A DNA stretch of 64,000 bases from Novosphingobium sp. SCN 66-18. GTDB lineage: Bacteria; Pseudomonadota; Alphaproteobacteria; Sphingomonadales; Sphingomonadaceae. The stretch is taken from contig MEGD01000007.1 in assembly GCA_001725355.1 (NCBI GenBank), positions 186,001 through 250,000 of the forward strand. The letters are read 5' to 3'. Shown in pieces: positions 48,004 through 56,959 of this stretch. Position numbers and translations under genes: made by a program. Every line of letters begins with the position of its first letter. The first letter of the stretch is position 1. The notes below the pieces were generated by a model. The model ran no database searches. It saw only the letters and a list, made by a program, of their open reading frames with translations, and was not told where the DNA came from.

Positions 48004-48924
48004 ATGGCGCATGCCAAAAAAGACGGTTCGGAATGGTCCGGCCAGGTCGCGTTCGTAACGGGTGGTGTCACCGGGATCGGCCTTGGCGTGGCGCAGGCGC
48101 TCAGCGATGCCGGCTTGCGGCTGGCGCTCAGCTATCGCAACGAGGCCCATCGCGAACTGACCGCGCGCTGGTTTGCCGATAAAGGGCGGGAACCGCCGCT
48201 GTTCGTACCGCTGGATGTAACCGACCGCGCCGGCTTCGCCGAAGCGGCCGAGGCCGTGGAAAAGCACTTCGGCGCGGTACACGTGCTGGTAAATAACGCC
48301 GGCGTCAGCGTGTTCGGGCCAACCGACGAGGCGAGCTATGCCGACTACGACTGGATCATGGGCGTCAATTTCGGCGGCGTGGTCAACGGACTGGTCAGCT
48401 TCCTGCCCAGGATCAAGGCGGCCGGCGGGCCGCGCCATGTCGTCAACGTGGCGTCGATGGCGGCCTTCCTGCCGGGGCCGCAAGGCAAGTTCGCCGTGCG
48501 CGGCCTGACCGAATCGCTGCGCTACAACCTAGCGCCCCACGGCATCGGCTGTTCGCTGTGCTGCCCCGCGCTGACCCGGACCAACGCATGGGATTCGGCG
48601 CTCAAGCGCCCCGACACTTTCGCCGACAGCGGCTTTGCCCCCGTTGCCCGGGCTGAGTTGGAGCAGTTCGGGACCGCTTTCGAAGCCGGCATGGACCCGT
48701 ACGAAGTCGGCCGCAAAGTGTTCGCGGGCATGGTCGAAGACAGGGGGCTGATCCTCACCCATCCGGAGTTCCGCGAGGATTTCGAGGAAATATTCCGGGA
48801 CAGCGTGAACGCCCTGCCCGACGAGGAAGCGCCGCCCGCCCGGCTCGAAATCGAACGCCTGCGCCGCGAGGCAAACAAGGCGGCAAAGGCCGGCCGGATC
48901 ATCGGTCTTTCCGATCTCACCTGA
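48004..48924 (+). CDS. Short-chain dehydrogenase (C-alpha-dehydrogenase-like) lacking the catalytic tyrosine
   Basis: A 306-aa SDR with the NAD(P) motif TGGVTGIG at 19-26, DVTDR, NNAG at 97-100 and the catalytic Ser151 in VNVASMAAF. The C-terminal extension (MDPYEVGRKVFAGMVEDRGLILTHPEF, then LRREANKAAKAG) matches the LigD/LigL-like C-alpha-dehydrogenase group. The YxxxK site is damaged: GPQGKFAVRGLTES keeps the Lys (162) but lacks the preceding stretch with Tyr. Comparison with LigL suggests five to eight codons lost in frame. The protein is probably inactive unless the deletion is a sequence error. ATG 48004 has GAGAGGA 7 nt upstream. Confidence 0.85.
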   Translation: MAHAKKDGSEWSGQVAFVTGGVTGIGLGVAQALSDAGLRLALSYRNEAHRELTARWFADKGREPPLFVPLDVTDRAGFAEAAEAVEKHFGAVHVLVNNAGVSVFGPTDEASYADYDWIMGVNFGGVVNGLVSFLPRIKAAGGPRHVVNVASMAAFLPGPQGKFAVRGLTESLRYNLAPHGIGCSLCCPALTRTNAWDSALKRPDTFADSGFAPVARAELEQFGTAFEAGMDPYEVGRKVFAGMVEDRGLILTHPEFREDFEEIFRDSVNALPDEEAPPARLEIERLRREANKAAKAGRIIGLSDLT

Positions 48925-48995
48925 CAGCCATCGGTTGCGCCGCACGGCGTCGCCGCTATCCTCGCGATCGGCGGGGATTCCACGGAGAAAAGACG

Positions 48996-49877
48996 ATGTG
49001 CGATCAGGATACCGAAGCCGATAACGAAAGCTGGCTGGCGTTGAACCGCCGGCAATTCACCGCCCTGGGCGCAGGCGCGGCGGCGATGACCATCGTTCCC
49101 GGCTGCATGGCCCAGACGCACGATGGCGCGGGCGCGATGAAGGTAGCCAGCCGCGCGGTGACGATCACCACGCCTGACGGAAAGGCCGATGCCTTCTTCG
49201 TCCATCCCGAAGGCGGCAAGCATCCCGCCGTGATCCTATGGCCCGACATCGCCGGCCTGCGCGATGCCTACAAGACCATGGGCACGCGGCTGGCGGAAGG
49301 GGGCTACGCCGTGCTGGTGGTCAACCAGTACTACCGCTCCAGCCCGGCACCGATTCTCAACAGCCTGTCGGAATGGCGCTCGCCCGAAGGGCAGCAGAAG
49401 CTGGCGCCGATGATCGCGGCGATCACGCCGGCGGGCACCGTGCGCGATGCGGCGGCTTTCGTCGCCTGGTTGGACGGGCAGGCGGAAGTGGACACCGGCC
49501 GGAAGATCGGCACCTGCGGCTATTGCATGGGCGGGCCGTTCACCGTCCGCACCGCGCTGGCCAATCCCGCACGGGTCGGCGCGGCGGCTTCGTTCCATGG
49601 CGCCAGCCTGGTCAACGACACGCCCGACAGCCCGCACAAGCTGCTCGCGCAGACGCGGGCGGCCTACCTCTTCGCGATCGCGCAGAACGATGACGCCCGC
49701 GCGCCGGACGACAAGGTGCGGTTGCGCGAAGCGGCCGATGCGGCGAAGCGGCCTGCGGAAATCGAGGTCTACCCCGCCCAGCACGGCTGGTGCACCATCG
49801 ACGCGCCGATCTACGACAAGGCACAGGCCGAGAAGGCCTGGGGTCGCATGCTCGCGCTGTACAAGCAGTATCTCTGA
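48996..49877 (+). CDS. Dienelactone-hydrolase-family protein with Tat/lipoprotein signal
   Basis: A 293-aa alpha/beta hydrolase with nucleophile Cys177 in GTCGYCMGG, the late acidic loop AIAQNDDARAPDD and His in PAQHGWC, together the DLH Cys-Asp-His triad. The N-terminus (LNRRQFTALGAGAAAMTIVPGC) has a twin-arginine motif and a lipobox-like VPGC at Cys37, so it appears to be exported, unlike cytosolic DLH. Substrate unknown; a lactone or ester from lignin dimers is a contextual guess. It follows the SDR by 71 bp and is convergent with the NmrA-like gene. Confidence 0.85.
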   Translation: MCDQDTEADNESWLALNRRQFTALGAGAAAMTIVPGCMAQTHDGAGAMKVASRAVTITTPDGKADAFFVHPEGGKHPAVILWPDIAGLRDAYKTMGTRLAEGGYAVLVVNQYYRSSPAPILNSLSEWRSPEGQQKLAPMIAAITPAGTVRDAAAFVAWLDGQAEVDTGRKIGTCGYCMGGPFTVRTALANPARVGAAASFHGASLVNDTPDSPHKLLAQTRAAYLFAIAQNDDARAPDDKVRLREAADAAKRPAEIEVYPAQHGWCTIDAPIYDKAQAEKAWGRMLALYKQYL

Positions 49878-49886
49878 GAGAGAATA

Positions 49887-50822
49887 TCAGTCGGAAATGC
49901 TGCGCGCGGCCTGGCGCAGCATTTCCGCATTCTCCGCGATCATCCGGCCGGTTGAGCGGGGTTTCCGCCCCGTCAGCCGTTCGACGTCATCGGACCGGAT
50001 TTCCAGGAACCCTTCGCGGATCGCGCGGCCGAACGAGACCATGTCGTCGCTGTTCCACGGGATGCCGTTGACGGACTGGTCATCGACCGGACGACGCGGG
50101 ATGCCCATGGCGTCGAAGATCGCGTATTGGGTCGGGTCATCCACCGGTTCATAAGTCAACGGCTGCCCGGTGGCCTCCGCCATCAGTGCCGCCACGTCGC
50201 GGAAGCTCTGCAATTCCGGCCCGGTGATGTCGTAAGTGCGTCCTTCGTGCCCCTCGCCCGCGAGAACCGCGACCGCGCAATCGATGCAATCGTCCCGCCA
50301 GACCATCGCCTCGCGCCCGTCGCCGGCATTGCTGGTCCACTTGCCCGCCTGCATCACGCCCGGCCCCGCCATCAACACCATCGCATCGGCATAGTGCGCA
50401 TCGCGCAGCATGGTCCAGCCGCAGCCCGAGGCGCGGATGAGCCGCTCGGTCTCGATGTGATCGTGCCGCACTTCGGCCGGATTCGCCGGATCGTCGATGC
50501 CGATAAAGCTGGTATAGACGATCTGCCGCACGCCGGCCGACGCCGCCGCTTCGATTGCCGCCCGGTGCTGCTGCACCCGCGCGCCCACCCGCGTCCCGCT
50601 GATCAGCAGCATCCGGTCGGCCCCTACCACGGCGTCCACCAGCGTTTCCGGCTTGTCGAAATCGCCATAGCGCACCGTGCAACCTTGCGCGGCACGGTGC
50701 GCCAGTTTTTCGGGCTTGCGCGTAATCAGGATCAGGTCGGCCCCGCGCCCTTGCGCGATCAATCGGTCCGTCGTCCCCTGACCATAGTTCCCCGAGGCGC
50801 CAGTGATGACGATGCGCGTCAC
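49887..50822 (-). CDS. NmrA-like NAD(P)-binding oxidoreductase
   Basis: A 311-aa atypical SDR of the NmrA/QOR2 type, with TRIVITGASGNYGQGTTDRLIAQG at the N-terminus as the Rossmann motif, GDFDKPETLVDAVVGADRMLLISG, and YTSFIGIDDPANPAEVRHDHIETERLIRASG. It has no classical YxxxK. GTG 50822 overlaps the stop of the dioxygenase gene (GTGA), so the two are translated together; it may act on the aldehyde or quinone products or serve as redox sensor. The reductase function itself is not established. Confidence 0.88.
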   Translation of the reverse strand: MTRIVITGASGNYGQGTTDRLIAQGRGADLILITRKPEKLAHRAAQGCTVRYGDFDKPETLVDAVVGADRMLLISGTRVGARVQQHRAAIEAAASAGVRQIVYTSFIGIDDPANPAEVRHDHIETERLIRASGCGWTMLRDAHYADAMVLMAGPGVMQAGKWTSNAGDGREAMVWRDDCIDCAVAVLAGEGHEGRTYDITGPELQSFRDVAALMAEATGQPLTYEPVDDPTQYAIFDAMGIPRRPVDDQSVNGIPWNSDDMVSFGRAIREGFLEIRSDDVERLTGRKPRSTGRMIAENAEMLRQAARSISD

Positions 50823-52303
50823 GCCGCCGCCGCATCCAGCTGCGCCTGCGGCACCCACCAGCCATGCACCTGCGGGCGCAGCCGCGCGGGGATCGCCACT
50901 TTCGCCACCGGCCCCGCCGCAAGGTTGCCGGCATCGACCACCCACGCCTCGTGAACGAAGCGGTTCTCGCCGACCTGCCGGTCCACGATCATGACCAGCC
51001 AGCCATCGTGCTCGGGGTCCTTCGCCGGCACATGCACCGGCTCGTTATAGCCGGCCTGCGGCGGCAGGGGCAGCGCCTGCGAGACATGCGGCGTGGCTGT
51101 GTCCATCCCGTCCAGGCGCACCAGCAGGTTGAAGGCGACACCTACCGGCCCGGCGAACAGCGGCGGCCCCTGCAGGTCCGGATTCATCGAGAGCATCCAG
51201 CCATGGCCATAGCGGCGCCCCTGCTTCGCGGCGGGGATCACCGGGAAATCGCCGGGAGGCCCGATGATCGTTTCGGTCACGTCGCCACCGTCCGCCGTCG
51301 GATCGACGGTCCAGCGGGTCAGTGCTCCCTGAACCTCTTGCGGCGCCATGAAGATACCCGATGGCTCGCGGATGAACGCGAAGGCGTTGGTGTTGTTGAG
51401 GCACGCATCGAAGTGCAGCAGGCCGCTCTCATCCTCCCACGCGTTCATCATGTGGTAGGAATGACACCCCTTCGGCCCCTTGAACCACTTGATTTCCGAT
51501 ACGTCGCCATAACGCGGCATCACGCCCAGCCAGGAAGCGCGTTCCGGTTCGTGGTGCCAGTGTTCACCGCCAGCCTCGATGCGCTCCCGATCGGCGGTCG
51601 TCGGATAGATCGGGAACAGCGCGTAGTTCTCGCTGATCGTGAAATCGTGCATCATCGCGCAGTACGGCGCATCGAACCACTGTTCCGACTTCAGCACGCC
51701 ATCGGGACCGACGATGCAATAGGCGACTTTCTTCGATGCAAGGCCGTCCGCTTCGTAGCCATAGAAGAACAGTTCGCCGGTGCTCGCATCGATCCGGACG
51801 TGCGCGGTCATCGTTTCGGACTTCAGCGCACCATCGAAATCATAGGAGCCGATGGTTTCGAGCGTGCGAGGATCGACGCGATAAGGGCGCCCATCCTCTT
51901 TCGCCATCAGCAGGCGGCCAGCGTGCCAGACCGGCGTGGTGTTGGCGACCGTGCGGTCGATCCCGCGCACATCCTCGTCATCGGTAAAGGTGTTGCGGTA
52001 TTTGCCAAAGCGCGCGCGGCCCAGCTCCTTTTCCGCCTTGTGCCGTGCTGTTTCCACGAACCGGATGGAGAAGTCGGCCGTGCCATCCGCATTGAACGAC
52101 AGACGGCTGACCATGCCATCGCCCGACAGCGTGTGATCGCTGGCGAACTTGGGCGGATAGGCCGGGTCGGGAACCGCGCGGAAGAAGCTGCCACGCACTT
52201 CGGCCGGCAGCGTACCCTCCACCGTCAGCCCCTTCAGTTCGACCTCCTGGCCAACCGGCTCGTTCAGGCCGGTGAAATACGGAGTCTGCGGGAAAGCGCC
52301 CAT
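50819..52303 (-). CDS. Carotenoid-oxygenase-family lignostilbene dioxygenase
   Basis: A 494-aa non-haem iron dioxygenase that should cleave the interphenyl double bond of stilbenes. The four iron His ligands are His168 (TAHVRID), His219 (MMHDF), His284 (SYHMMNAW) and His480 (QVHGWW). Tyr102 (GKYRNTFTDD) and Lys135 (MAKEDG) line up with the residues that bind the 4-hydroxyl of lignostilbene in LSDs and NOV1; position 59 is Leu where those have Phe. The start (MGAFPQTPYFTG) resembles NOV1 closely. In lig-type catabolism the products would be two vanillin-type aldehydes. An operator lies 13 bp upstream. Confidence 0.92.
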   Translation of the reverse strand: MGAFPQTPYFTGLNEPVGQEVELKGLTVEGTLPAEVRGSFFRAVPDPAYPPKFASDHTLSGDGMVSRLSFNADGTADFSIRFVETARHKAEKELGRARFGKYRNTFTDDEDVRGIDRTVANTTPVWHAGRLLMAKEDGRPYRVDPRTLETIGSYDFDGALKSETMTAHVRIDASTGELFFYGYEADGLASKKVAYCIVGPDGVLKSEQWFDAPYCAMMHDFTISENYALFPIYPTTADRERIEAGGEHWHHEPERASWLGVMPRYGDVSEIKWFKGPKGCHSYHMMNAWEDESGLLHFDACLNNTNAFAFIREPSGIFMAPQEVQGALTRWTVDPTADGGDVTETIIGPPGDFPVIPAAKQGRRYGHGWMLSMNPDLQGPPLFAGPVGVAFNLLVRLDGMDTATPHVSQALPLPPQAGYNEPVHVPAKDPEHDGWLVMIVDRQVGENRFVHEAWVVDAGNLAAGPVAKVAIPARLRPQVHGWWVPQAQLDAAAA

Positions 52304-52315
52304 CGATCCTCATCC

Positions 52316-52327
52316 TAACAATTGTTA
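52316..52327. promoter_or_regulatory. TAACAATTGTTA-type operator, dioxygenase operon
   Basis: TAACAATTGTTA is a perfect 12-bp palindrome ending 13 bp before the dioxygenase start, so bound protein would block the leader and ribosome site or the start of transcription. Confidence 0.75.
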
Positions 52328-52748
52328 TTGTTTCTCCTTACAGGGTGAAACGGGCGATGCCAACCGATTCCGCAACGGCGCGCGCCACGATTGGCAATGG
52401 ACGGAACTGCAGCATTCGCGCTTTTCGTCCACGCCAAAACGGAAAGGACCGCCGCCGCGAATGCGACGACGGTCCTGGAAGCTGCCTTCCCGCTGGGCGG
52501 GTAAATCGGCCTCCTCTCCAACCGGTCAGAAGTCCTTCCCTAAACGTCCCGGAATGGCGAACTGCGATCTGAAACAGGACGTGGCAAACAGGTTCCGGAC
52601 TTCAAACGAAACGGGGTGCGACTCCTTGCATTGGTGTCAACCGGCAAGCGAACAATTCCGGGAAAATAGCCTTCTAAGGGATGCGACGCAATCATTGTTG
52701 CAAAGACGTCGCCACGAGGTGCCGCAATTGCACCACCGTCGAACGGCA
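52328..52748. other. Non-coding gap between dioxygenase and CmcJ-like genes
   Basis: This 421-bp gap holds no gene I can support. A hairpin pairs AGGACCG with CGGTCCT at about 52454-52483 and could terminate the CmcJ-like transcript on the minus strand, although no T-run follows. The remaining sequence is less GC-rich than the genes and probably carries the promoter of the dioxygenase operon. Confidence 0.5.
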
Positions 52749-53537
52749 TCACGCCCACCACCAGGCCGTTGCGCGCATCTCGATGCTGACTCGGGCCGAC
52801 GCATCCGACGGGCAATCGGGCAGGTCAAACGCCACGTGCGGAACGTGATGCGCGCGCGTGTCGTCCGTATCGTTGGTCTTGAACAAAATGGCCTCGTCCC
52901 CGTTCAGCGCGGGAAAATAATGCCAGCGATGCGCGGTATTGTGCGCGACCACCAGCCCCTCGAACGACCATTCCGGCTTGCCCTCTTCATCGAACACCGC
53001 GTCGGCTTCGATCAGGTCTTCCCGCGCCAGCGTGCGGGCATCGCACAGGGCCAGTGGCACGTCCTGCGGCGGCGGAGAGATCGCACGCCATACGTTGTAG
53101 TGCGCGCAGCGCCGGAACGGCCGACCCTCCGCCCCCCGTTCGCCGAACAGCGTGGCGGTCCTGTCCGAAATGTCGATATGCGCAAAGCGTGCCGGCATGG
53201 AATTGTTGAGACTGCCCGCCCGGCCCGACCGTTCACTGAAGCGCAGCAGGCCAGGGCTGCCGACGTGGACGTGATCGGCCCCGGTCACGTGGCGCACCAG
53301 GTCCACGATCTCGTGCATGTGCAGCGAAACGACCTGTTCACGGTCCGCGAAATCGGAAACGGCGCTGCGATGGGCGACCAGCTGGAATCCCTCGCGATCG
53401 ATCGTTGTCCCGATGGCGCGCGCATCGTGCAGTGGCATGGGCACCGGCACGATATCCACCTCGTCCCGCTCGTGCGCGTTGGCATAATAACGCGGGCGAG
53501 CGAAGCGGCGGCCCGAATAGGCGATGAGCGCTTCCAT
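52749..53537 (-). CDS. CmcJ/AsaB-family oxygenase
   Basis: A 262-aa protein of the family that contains fungal AsaB/NvfI and bacterial cephamycin CmcJ, thought to be non-haem-iron oxygenases. Hallmarks are GADHVHVGSP, the candidate metal site FAHIDISD near residue 140, RCAHYNVWRAISPPPQDVP and LALCDARTL, then HRWHYFPALNGDEAILFKTND with further His/Asp, and HVPHVAFDLP. ATG 53537 is preferred because AAGGA lies 9 nt upstream. The operator motif upstream places it in the dimer-catabolism regulon, so an aromatic dimer or its fragment may be the substrate. Confidence 0.82.
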   Translation of the reverse strand: MEALIAYSGRRFARPRYYANAHERDEVDIVPVPMPLHDARAIGTTIDREGFQLVAHRSAVSDFADREQVVSLHMHEIVDLVRHVTGADHVHVGSPGLLRFSERSGRAGSLNNSMPARFAHIDISDRTATLFGERGAEGRPFRRCAHYNVWRAISPPPQDVPLALCDARTLAREDLIEADAVFDEEGKPEWSFEGLVVAHNTAHRWHYFPALNGDEAILFKTNDTDDTRAHHVPHVAFDLPDCPSDASARVSIEMRATAWWWA

Positions 53538-53592
53538 CGATGCATCCTTCTCCTGCGCCTGCCGATACCGGCAGATCACGCGGAGAAAAGAC

Positions 53593-53604
53593 CACAATTG
53601 TTAG
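53593..53604. promoter_or_regulatory. TAACAATTGTTA-type operator, CmcJ-like gene
   Basis: CACAATTGTTAG carries 9 of the 12 bases of the palindrome TAACAATTGTTA and lies 56 bp upstream of the CmcJ-like start. Confidence 0.65.
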
Positions 53605-53617
53605 CATTGCAAACAGA

Positions 53618-53651
53618 AAGGCCCGCTCCACCAACCGGCGAAGCGGGCCTT
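53618..53651 (-). terminator. Terminator of the ligJABC operon
   Basis: AAGGCCCGCT and AGCGGGCCTT form a perfect 10-bp stem. On the minus strand it is followed by TCTGTTT. It lies 20 bp past the ligC stop and separates the lig operon from the CmcJ-like gene. Confidence 0.85.
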
Positions 53652-53670
53652 CGGGGAAAGGGTATGCGAA

Positions 53671-54615
53671 TCAGCCCTGCGCGAGCTGCTGCTCCAGTTC
53701 ACCCAACACGCGATAGCAATCGAACACCTGCGCCACCGAGCTGTTGGGATCGCGGCCTTCGCGAATCGCGCTGACGAATTCGCGATCCTGCAGTTCGATG
53801 CCATTCATGCTGACGGCAACCTTCGACACGTCGATCGTTTCTTCCTTGCCGTTCACCAGATCGTCGTAGCGCGCGATATAGGTCGCGGTATCGCCGATGT
53901 AGCGGAAGAAGGTGCCCAGCGGCCCGTCGTTGTTGAACGACAGCGACAGCGTGCAGATCGCGCCGCTTTCGCTCTTGAGCTGGATCGACATGTCCATGGC
54001 GATGCCCAGCTCCGGATGGATCGGGCCTTCCACCGCGTTGGCCTTCACGATCTTGCCCGCCTGATAGGCGAACAGGTCCACCGTGTGCGCGGCGTGGTGC
54101 CACAGCAGGTGATCGGTCCACGAACGCGGCTCGCCCTTGGCGTTGATGTTCTTGCGGCGGAAGAAATAGGTCTGCACGTCCATCTGCTGGACGTTGAACT
54201 CGCCCGCCTTGATCCGGTTGTGCACGAACTGGTGGCTGGGATTGAAACGGCGGGTGTGGCCGACCATGCAGACCTTGCCGGTTTCCTCCTGCACGCGCAG
54301 CACGTCCTGCGAATCCGCCCAGCTATCGGCCAGCGGAATTTCCACTTGCACGTGCTTGCCCGCCTTCATGCAAGCGATGGCCTGCGATGCGTGCATCTGG
54401 GTGGGCGTGCACAGGATCACGGCATCCACGTCGTCGCGCGCCAAGGCGTCTTCCAGTTCGGTGGACGAATGCTTCGCGCCATACTTGGCGGCGACGGCGG
54501 CGGCCTGTTCGGCGGTGCGGCTGATGATCGAGACGATTTCGACGCCATCGATGTTCTTCAGGCCATCGAGGTGCTTTTCGCCGAACGCGCCGGCGCCTGC
54601 GAGGGCGATACGCAT
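53671..54615 (-). CDS. ligC: 4-carboxy-2-hydroxymuconate-6-semialdehyde dehydrogenase
   Basis: It oxidises the ring-cleavage product (as its hemiacetal) to 2-pyrone-4,6-dicarboxylate with NADP+. The 314-aa Gfo/Idh/MocA-fold protein has MRIALAGAGAFGEKHLDGL, TPTQMHASQAIACMKAGKHVQVEIPLADS and the active-site region SWTDHLLWHHAAHTVDLFAY with the His-His pair, matching Sphingobium LigC in length. It follows ligB by 61 bp on the minus strand; a small ccaccc/gggtgg hairpin lies in that gap. Confidence 0.93.
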   Translation of the reverse strand: MRIALAGAGAFGEKHLDGLKNIDGVEIVSIISRTAEQAAAVAAKYGAKHSSTELEDALARDDVDAVILCTPTQMHASQAIACMKAGKHVQVEIPLADSWADSQDVLRVQEETGKVCMVGHTRRFNPSHQFVHNRIKAGEFNVQQMDVQTYFFRRKNINAKGEPRSWTDHLLWHHAAHTVDLFAYQAGKIVKANAVEGPIHPELGIAMDMSIQLKSESGAICTLSLSFNNDGPLGTFFRYIGDTATYIARYDDLVNGKEETIDVSKVAVSMNGIELQDREFVSAIREGRDPNSSVAQVFDCYRVLGELEQQLAQG

Positions 54616-54676
54616 GGGGTCAGTTCCTTCAAAAAAGACCGGGCGGCCCGGAAGCCACCCGGCAGGGTGGATCGTT

Positions 54677-55933
<1,257 letters not shown>

Positions 55934-55937
<4 letters not shown>

Positions 55938-56959
55938 AGGCCCCTCTCCTTCAGCTTGGCATCGAGACGCGGGAACACCCGGCGGGCGTTGCCCTCGAAA
56001 ATCGCGTGGCGTTCCCCGTCCGAGATATCGAGCGCGTCGACATACCGCTTGGTGTCGTCGAAATAGAACCCGGTGGTCGGATCGATCCCGCGCACCGCGC
56101 CGACCATTTCCGATCCAAACAGGATGTTCTTGTTCTCGATCACGTCGGCCAGCAGGTCGATGCCCGGCTGATGATAGACGCAGGTATCGAAGAACACGTT
56201 GTTCATCAGGTGGGTATCGAGGCCGGGCTTCTTCAGCATGTCCGCCAGCCCGCGATACCGGCCCCAGTGATAGGGCACCGCGCCGCCGCCGTGCGGGATG
56301 ATGAAGCGCAGGGTCGGGAACCGGCCGAACAGGTCGCCTTCCAGAAGCTGCATGAAGGCGATCGTGTCGGCCGCGATGTAATAGCCGCCGGTGGCGTGCA
56401 TCGCCGGATTGCACGATCCCGAAACGTGGATCATCGCCGGCACGTCCAGTTCCACCATCTTCTCGTAGAACGGGAACCAGTATTCGTCCGTCAGCGGCGG
56501 ATGCTTGAAGTGCCCGCCGCCCGGATCGGGATTGAGGTTGCAGCCGATGAAGCCCAGCTCGTTGACGCAGCGCTCCAGCTCCGCGATCGAGCTGGTCATG
56601 TCCGCTTCGGGAGATTGCGGCAGCATGCACACGCCGGCGAAGGTTTCGGGGTAGAGGCGCACGACCCGCGCGATCAGGTCGTTGCAGACCTGCGCCCACT
56701 TTACCGCGACCGACTGGTCGCCCACGTGCGGCGCCATGGCCGAAGCGCGGGGGCTGAAGATCGTCATGTCCGCGCCGCGTTCCCTGAGCAGGCGCAACTG
56801 GTTGCCCTCGATAGTCTCGCGGATCTCGTCGTCGGAGATTTCGGGATAGGGCGGGCACTCGGTCCCGGCCTTGAACGCGGCCTTCTGCTTTTCGCGCCAT
56901 TCGTCGTGCGCCTTGGGCAGCACGGTGTAATGGCCGTGGCAGTCGATGATCATGGTCAT
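55934..56959 (-). CDS. ligJ: 4-oxalomesaconate hydratase
   Basis: It hydrates 4-oxalomesaconate to 4-carboxy-4-hydroxy-2-oxoadipate. The 341-aa amidohydrolase-fold protein starts MTMIIDCHGHYTVLP with the HxH metal motif and has SPRASAMAPHVGD, NLNPDPGGGHFKHPPLTDEYW, FIIPHGGGAVPYHWGRYRGL and FGSEMVGAVRGIDP, all as in LigJ. It overlaps the DUF1932 gene at its start and ligA at its end by 4 nt. Confidence 0.94.

Noticed and set aside
52315-52521. Short minus-strand frame with a signal-peptide-like stretch (VVAFAAAVLSVLAW) upstream of the dioxygenase
   Set aside because: It would need a TTG start, it runs through the operator palindrome, and its C-terminal part has no recognisable fold. A chance frame is more likely.
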